This document shows, one piece after another, positions 48,436 to 52,607 of a stretch of DNA of 52,607 bases; the first letter of the stretch is position 1; the number at the start of each line of letters is the position of its first letter. The stretch comes from Deltaproteobacteria bacterium (GTDB lineage: Bacteria > Myxococcota > Kuafuiibacteriia > Kuafuiibacteriales > Kuafuiibacteriaceae). The position numbers and the translations under genes are program-made. The stretch covers positions 1-52,607 of the forward strand of contig WYAZ01000187.1 of the NCBI GenBank assembly GCA_011526105.1, written 5' to 3'. The notes beneath the pieces were generated by a model. That model saw nothing but the letters and a program-made list of their open reading frames with translations. It was not told the origin of the DNA and ran no database searches.

Positions 48436-50101
48436 AACTTACGACGTCTGCGTGGTCGGCTCCGGGGCCGGCGGCGGCACCCTCTCTTGGTCCCTCGCCA
48501 GCGCGGGGGTGAAGGTGCTCTGCCTCGAGAAGGGGCCCTACTACACGGTGAAGGACTTCGTGTATCACGACGAGCTCCTCATCCAGAAGCGGTTCTTCTT
48601 CTCGCCCGATCCCGAGCTCGAGCCTCACATGATCGACGACAAGCCGGGCAAGCCGGCCGAGAAGAGCCGAAACGGATGGATCGCCAACTGCGTCGGTGGT
48701 GGGACCGTTCACATGAGCGGGTTCTTCTATCGGCTCCACCGCTCCGACTTTCGCTACAAGTCGCGCTTTGGTGCACCCAAAGGGAGCACGGTCGAGGACT
48801 GGCCTCTCAGCTACGAAGAGTTCGAGCCCTGGTACGATCGCATCGAATATCTCCTCGGCGTGGGCGGCGTGGCGGGGAGCAACCCTTTCGATGAGCCGCG
48901 AAAACTCCCGTATCCGAACCCGCCGATCCTCCATCACCCCTTCACCGAGCCGCTCGACAAGGCGGCCAAGCGCCTAGGCTGGCATTCGTATCCCACGCCG
49001 CGCGCACTGCTCTCCCGCCCCTACGCCGGTCGACCGCCGTGCAACTACTGCGGTTACTGCGGCAACTTCGGTTGCGAGAGCGGCGCGAAGTCGAGTGTGC
49101 TCGCGGCATTCATCCCGCGCGCCGAGCAGACCGGCAACTTTACGTTGCGACCCAAGTCGATGGTCTACGAGGTCGTCGCACAGGATGACGGACGTGTGTC
49201 GGGGGTCCGCTACTTCGACGAGAACGGTGCTTCTCATGAGGTCCGGGCGCGCGTGGTGGTGGTCTCTTGCACATCCATCGAGTCCGCCCGGCTCCTGCTC
49301 AACTCGAAGTCCAAGGCGTTTCCGAACGGGCTCGCCAACGGCAGCGGACAAGTGGGCAAGAACCTGCACTTCTCGACCTATGCGGGGGTCGAAGCCGATT
49401 TCCATCGATCCGGCGGCGGGAAGGACTTCCCAGGTTTTGATAGCCGGCTTCCATTCCTCGGTCGGAGCGTGCAGGACTTCTACGAGCCTAAGAAGGAGCA
49501 TCGCGCCCCCGTCGAGAAGGCCGGCATGCTCCGCTTCGACATGCAGCCCAAGCCACCCATCTACCGGGCCGGACAGGTGGCTTCACCCGGCGACACGCGG
49601 AACGTCGTGTGGGGGAAGGAACTCAAGGACCGCCTTCGTCACCACTTCCACGAGAACCGGTCGATGGAGGCCGAGATCTTTCACGAATACACCTCCAACG
49701 AGCAGTGCTTCGTCGGTTTGGATCCGGACGTTCGCGACAAGCACGGACTCCCGGCCGCGCGGATCCAGGTTCGATTGCTCGAGAAGGACGTGAACGGGTC
49801 CAGGTTTCTGCAGGACAAGGCGGCCGAGCTATTTACGGAGATGGGCGCGGACGTCGTGCGAAAGGGCTCGTATGGAGCGCCTACCTACGTCCTTCAGCAC
49901 GGCACGTGTCGCTTCGGTGACGACCCCACCAAGTCTGTGCTCGACCGCAACTGCCGCGCCCACGACGTGCCCAACCTCTTTGTGGTGGACGGCAGCTTCA
50001 TGCCCAGCGCCGGAGGCGTGGCGACCACGCTCACGATTCAAGCCAACTCCCTGCGCGTGGCTGCTCACATTCGTGACGCGCTCGTTCGCAAAGAACTCTA
50101 G
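48422..50101 (+). CDS. GMC oxidoreductase, gluconate dehydrogenase-type flavoprotein
   Basis: A 559-residue FAD-dependent alcohol/sugar dehydrogenase. The dinucleotide-binding motif GSGAGG is at 13-18. The FAD-contact 'NCVGGGTVHMSGFFYRLHRSD' is shown here only in part (VGGGTVHMSG). A Cys cluster C207, C210, C213 and C218 (CNYCGYCGNFGC) could bind an iron-sulfur cluster, as in gluconate and glucose dehydrogenase large subunits. The C-terminal 'VVDGSFMPSAGGVATTLTIQ' is the family's final FAD-binding block. It has no signal peptide and relies on the overlapping subunit 3. Electrons would pass to the multiheme cytochromes upstream. The exact sugar, alcohol or polyol oxidised cannot be deduced. 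Confidence 0.93.
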   Translation: MTTSETYDVCVVGSGAGGGTLSWSLASAGVKVLCLEKGPYYTVKDFVYHDELLIQKRFFFSPDPELEPHMIDDKPGKPAEKSRNGWIANCVGGGTVHMSGFFYRLHRSDFRYKSRFGAPKGSTVEDWPLSYEEFEPWYDRIEYLLGVGGVAGSNPFDEPRKLPYPNPPILHHPFTEPLDKAAKRLGWHSYPTPRALLSRPYAGRPPCNYCGYCGNFGCESGAKSSVLAAFIPRAEQTGNFTLRPKSMVYEVVAQDDGRVSGVRYFDENGASHEVRARVVVVSCTSIESARLLLNSKSKAFPNGLANGSGQVGKNLHFSTYAGVEADFHRSGGGKDFPGFDSRLPFLGRSVQDFYEPKKEHRAPVEKAGMLRFDMQPKPPIYRAGQVASPGDTRNVVWGKELKDRLRHHFHENRSMEAEIFHEYTSNEQCFVGLDPDVRDKHGLPAARIQVRLLEKDVNGSRFLQDKAAELFTEMGADVVRKGSYGAPTYVLQHGTCRFGDDPTKSVLDRNCRAHDVPNLFVVDGSFMPSAGGVATTLTIQANSLRVAAHIRDALVRKEL

Positions 50102-50215
50102 AGCTCATCTCGAGGCCCCCGCCCGAGCGAGACGGCCAAGACGCGAGGCCCAACACGGCGGGCCGAGGCGGATCGGCCGAAATCGCGACCGAGGGGGTTT
50201 TGCGAAGAGCTCTAG

Positions 50216-51661
50216 CTACTTCTCGAGGTTGATGACCACGGTCTTCTCTTGACCCGCGGTCACGTGCACCACGAGCTCCTTCCGAACGCCGGTGGCCTGC
50301 TCGAAGACGAGGGTGTGCTCGCCGGCGGAGAGCTCGTGATTGAGCACTGGGGTGCGTCCGGGGATGCGCTTTCCGTCGACGTAGACCGCGGCGCTGGGCC
50401 ACGAGTTGACGGAGATCCGACCCATGGAAGCCGAGATGGGCCCAGCATCTGGCCGATCGAAGCCCTCCGCCAACGAAGGGCTCGAGAGCGGCCCATAGTA
50501 GAGGAGCGCGCCGACGAGGGCCGCCGCCGCGAGAACGCCGACCACGGAGAAGATCAGCCGATGGACCAAGGTGGCACGATCCCGCGCGGTGTAGTCCACC
50601 GGTGGTGGGGGCGGTGGGATGGAGACGGTCCGCATCGCGAGCAGCTCGTTGGTGCTGTCGCGGCCGGTCTCGACGTCGACCTTCGCTTTGGAGAGCTGAA
50701 AGAGGAGTCGGTCGCGCAGCTCTCGCTCGGCGCCGCCTTGTTCCTCAAAGAGCTCCCAGGAGAAGAGCTGACGCATCCAGTCCCCGAGACGCAGGTTGTT
50801 GTAGCCCGGGTCCACCTTGTGAAGCGCCTCGCTCATCGCAGCGAGGAAGGCCGCGGCGGAGGCGTAGCGCTCCGCAGGGTTCGGGGCGAGCGCCTTCATG
50901 AGGAGCGCATCGATCGCAGCGAGTTCGCGCCGGTGGGTGGAGGGGGACTGCGCCTGTCCGCGGCGAACGTTGGCGAGTGTCTCTTCGTCCGAATCCCCCT
51001 CGAAGGGGCGCTTCTTCGTGAGCAGCTCGTACAATACACATCCGAGCGCGAACACGTCGGTCCTCGCGTCGACCGCGCCGTGATCCACCTGTTCAGGGGC
51101 CAGATAGTTCGCCTTTCCGCGGAGCTCGCCGGGTTTGATACGCGCGGCGCGTGCCTTCGCGATACCGAAGTCGGTGAGCTTCACCGCACCGTCGTAGGAG
51201 ATGAGGATGTTCCCGGGCGTGACGTCGAGATGGACGACTTCTACGCGCTCACCGTTGGGGGCCGTGAAGCCATGTGCGTACGCCAAACCGCGCGCGACTT
51301 CGGCGGCGACGAACAGACCGGCCTCGATGGGCAGCTGATCGGCGTTGCTCTTGACCTTGTCGAGCACGACCTCGAGGTTCTTGCCGTGAATGAACTCCAT
51401 CGCGATGAAGTACTGTCCGGTGACTTCGCCGAACTCGAACACACTGGTGATGTTTCCGTGCGTCAGCGGCAGCGCGATCTTGGCTTCGTTGACGAAGAGC
51501 TGAAGGAACTCGGGGCTCGTCGAGAACGGCTCGAGGATACGCTTGATGACGAGTATCTTGTCCGCGCCGGCAGGAGACTGAAGGCGCGCGCGGAAGACCT
51601 CCGCCATCCCGCCCTCTCCGATGCGCTCGAGGAGCTGGTAACGTCCAAACTGCTCCGGCAT
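50216..51661 (-). CDS. Ser/Thr protein kinase with PEGA tail
   Basis: A 481-residue membrane-anchored kinase. The kinase domain occupies about 1-280: Gly-rich loop GEGGMAEVF, ATP lysine K40, Glu E59, the catalytic loop HLDVTPGN at 144-151 (D146 and N151 present but the Arg of HRD replaced by Leu), and DFG at 164-166, then 'NYLAPEQV'. A Pro-rich juxtamembrane region follows. One membrane helix lies at about 369-390, with an extracytoplasmic PEGA domain at 410-481 ('VNSWPSAAVYVDGKRI', 'HELSAGEHTLVFEQ'). It is convergent with the GMC gene, 114 bases apart. It could provide the phosphothreonine read by the FHA proteins upstream, though nothing in sequence shows that. Confidence 0.94.
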   Translation of the reverse strand: MPEQFGRYQLLERIGEGGMAEVFRARLQSPAGADKILVIKRILEPFSTSPEFLQLFVNEAKIALPLTHGNITSVFEFGEVTGQYFIAMEFIHGKNLEVVLDKVKSNADQLPIEAGLFVAAEVARGLAYAHGFTAPNGERVEVVHLDVTPGNILISYDGAVKLTDFGIAKARAARIKPGELRGKANYLAPEQVDHGAVDARTDVFALGCVLYELLTKKRPFEGDSDEETLANVRRGQAQSPSTHRRELAAIDALLMKALAPNPAERYASAAAFLAAMSEALHKVDPGYNNLRLGDWMRQLFSWELFEEQGGAERELRDRLLFQLSKAKVDVETGRDSTNELLAMRTVSIPPPPPPVDYTARDRATLVHRLIFSVVGVLAAAALVGALLYYGPLSSPSLAEGFDRPDAGPISASMGRISVNSWPSAAVYVDGKRIPGRTPVLNHELSAGEHTLVFEQATGVRKELVVHVTAGQEKTVVINLEK

Positions 51662-51794
51662 GCGAAACCGGGGTCACCGTACCCAAGGCCCAAGGTGTGG
51701 TCTAGACTCCACGACTTTCGGAGCGATCCTCAAAGGCCCAGAAACTAAGGGGCTTACGCCGACCGTCGTCGGCTCGAGCGTCGGGCCAAATTGA

Positions 51795-51818
51795 CCCCAA
51801 CTGTGGACATCAGTCCCC
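51795..51818 (+). repeat. Direct repeat, copy 1
   Basis: CCCCAACTGTGGACATCAGT followed by CCCC. The second copy, 76 bases on at 51871-51894, has one mismatch (A for G at position 11). Around this copy TGTGG (51802-51806) and CCACA (51817-51821) also form a short inverted repeat that the second copy lacks. It could be an operator for a regulator or the remains of IS-type multiple end repeats. Confidence 0.8.
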
Positions 51819-51870
51819 ACATCTAAGCATTGGAAATCACGCAAGATCCCGGATTAATGTCCGCGGATGG

Positions 51871-51894
51871 CCCCAACTGTAGACATCAGTCCCC
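51871..51894 (+). repeat. Direct repeat, copy 2
   Basis: CCCCAACTGTAGACATCAGT followed by CCCC, one mismatch from copy 1 at 51795-51818. It lies 142 bases before the ATG of the thrombospondin-repeat gene. Both copies are in the same orientation. Confidence 0.8.
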
Positions 51895-52036
51895 GATCCA
51901 TCACACATCGGGCGCGATCGTATGCCCCAGAATTTCAGAGGGTTAGGAGCATTTCCTCATTGGCGTGATGCTCGCATAAGATGTCCCCAGCGGTGTGTCT
52001 AACGCCGCCTAGAGAAAACAGAGAGGTCAGAGAGAA

Positions 52037-52607
52037 ATGAACACCATACGACAAATCGCAATGAGCCTTATGGCGGCTTTTGCGTTGGTCGTTCTGCTTC
52101 CGAGCACGAACGCCCAAGCGCAACAGGGAGAATGTAGCAGTGGGCTATGTGGAACTCCCGAACAAAGTGGCGGCGGCTGTGGCTGCGGCTGCGGCTGCTC
52201 AATCTTGATCGCACAAACCGACTTGGGCGACACCTACCAGACTGCCGACGACTTCGATAACGACGGCATGGAAGACGACTTCGACAACTGCCCCTATTCC
52301 CCGAACACCGGGCAAGTGGACTCGGACGGCGACGGCGCGGGTGATGCCTGCGACAACGCTCCCCTCGTCTCGAACACGGACCAGATGGATCGTGATGGTG
52401 ATGGCCTCGGCGACGTCATTGACGGCGATATCGATGGTGATGGAATTCTCAATGGCCCTGACAACTGCCCCGGCGTCGTGAACCCGACGCAGATCGACAC
52501 CTCCGGCAACGGCACCGGCGACGCTTGTGACGCGGACGACGACGCGGACGGCATCCCCGACCTCGAGGATCCGTGCCCCAAGCTTCCTGGTGTGATCGAT
52601 CCGAGCA
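52037..52607 (+). CDS. Secreted thrombospondin type 3 repeat protein (5' part only)
   Basis: At least 190 residues, open to the right edge. A signal peptide (about 1-29, 'LMAAFALVVLLPSTNAQAQQ') is followed by a Cys/Gly-rich patch (GGGCGCGCGCS) and then calcium-binding thrombospondin type 3 repeats: 'DDFDNDGMEDDFDNCPYSPN', 'DSDGDGAGDACDNAP', 'DRDGDGLGDVIDGDIDGDGI' and 'GNGTGDACDADDDADGIPD'. These are rigid, Asp-rich calcium-binding surface repeats, common in myxobacterial surface proteins. Third-position GC is lower in the first 60 codons than elsewhere in the window. The C-terminal anchor, possibly MYXO-CTERM, would lie beyond the window. Confidence 0.85.
   Translation, partial: MNTIRQIAMSLMAAFALVVLLPSTNAQAQQGECSSGLCGTPEQSGGGCGCGCGCSILIAQTDLGDTYQTADDFDNDGMEDDFDNCPYSPNTGQVDSDGDGAGDACDNAPLVSNTDQMDRDGDGLGDVIDGDIDGDGILNGPDNCPGVVNPTQIDTSGNGTGDACDADDDADGIPDLEDPCPKLPGVIDPS

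Larger units (their letters stand above)
51662..52036. other. AT-richer gap before the thrombospondin-repeat gene
   Basis: A 375-base gap between the kinase start and the last gene's ATG. It contains a 24-base direct repeat (see separate entries), lies in lower GC than the rest of the window, and its last 20 bases carry GAGAGGTCAGAGAGAA, a good ribosome-binding region. It should hold promoters for both neighbours, but I could not mark -10/-35 boxes with confidence. Confidence 0.6.

Noticed and set aside
50098-50215. Inverted repeat CTAGAGCTC / GAGCTCTAG flanking the convergent gap
   Set aside because: The 9-base arms include the stop codons and lie about 100 bases apart with no T-run; likely chance, though a weak shared terminator cannot be excluded.

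Overview
The window looks like chromosomal DNA of a Myxococcota (deltaproteobacterial) species. GC is high with strongly GC-biased third codon positions. There are many short-signal lipoproteins, Cys-rich DUF4215-type repeats, a PEGA-tailed Ser/Thr kinase, an FHA-coupled sigma-54 activator, an outer-membrane beta-barrel of the myxobacterial type, and an AgmX/PglI (GltG/GltJ)-type protein. The genus cannot be fixed from this sequence. No rRNA, tRNA, CRISPR array, intact insertion sequence or phage module was seen.

Layout. (1) 408-10422, minus strand: a housekeeping stretch reading holB - metG - HEAT-repeat protein - ARPP-1 protein - lipoprotein - SdiA-regulated-like beta-propeller - (gap) - tatD - VOC protein. 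The common bacterial neighbourhood holB-metG-tatD is split here by four accessory genes. (2) 10551-17475: secreted proteins and lipoproteins (beta-propeller-like, beta-helix-like, and a 1272-residue ASH/VWA-like/DUF4215 mosaic) around a small [2Fe-2S] thioredoxin-like ferredoxin. (3) 17490-21966, minus strand: a MshEN-domain protein, an NTF2-like lipoprotein, a membrane-anchored gluzincin with TPRs, and an RMD1/DUF155 protein. (4) 22033-28942, plus strand: ethanolamine-type permease, M23 lipoprotein, HelD-like helicase, slipin and a KamA-family radical SAM enzyme, tightly packed.

(5) 28992-44681, plus strand, is the most interesting part. An HU protein, a protein with a degenerate GGDEF-like domain and a small membrane protein precede a compact run of seven genes. 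In order these are a small secreted basic protein, a GltG/AgmX-type FHA-TM-TonB-like protein, an outer-membrane beta-barrel, a periplasmic repeat protein, a very large TPR lipoprotein, a coiled-coil lipoprotein and a second secreted TPR protein. They are followed 8 bases later by an FHA-sigma54 activator. The parts list matches the trans-envelope Glt (gliding) and Nfs (spore coat) machines of Myxococcus, in a reduced, contiguous form with its own candidate regulator and without visible AglRQS-type motor genes.

(6) 44686-50101, starting only 4 bases after the regulator: an extracytoplasmic electron-transfer set made of a beta-propeller/di-heme lipoprotein, a seven-heme c-type cytochrome, a Tat-type gluconate-dehydrogenase subunit-3 protein and a GMC flavoprotein with a Cys cluster. 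Together they look like a dehydrogenase feeding electrons into periplasmic hemes. (7) 50216-52607: a convergent Ser/Thr kinase with PEGA tail, then a 375-base AT-richer gap with an imperfect direct repeat, then the 5' part of a secreted thrombospondin type 3 repeat protein that runs off the end of the window.

All functional calls rest on reading the translated sequences and remembered family motifs; no database search was run.
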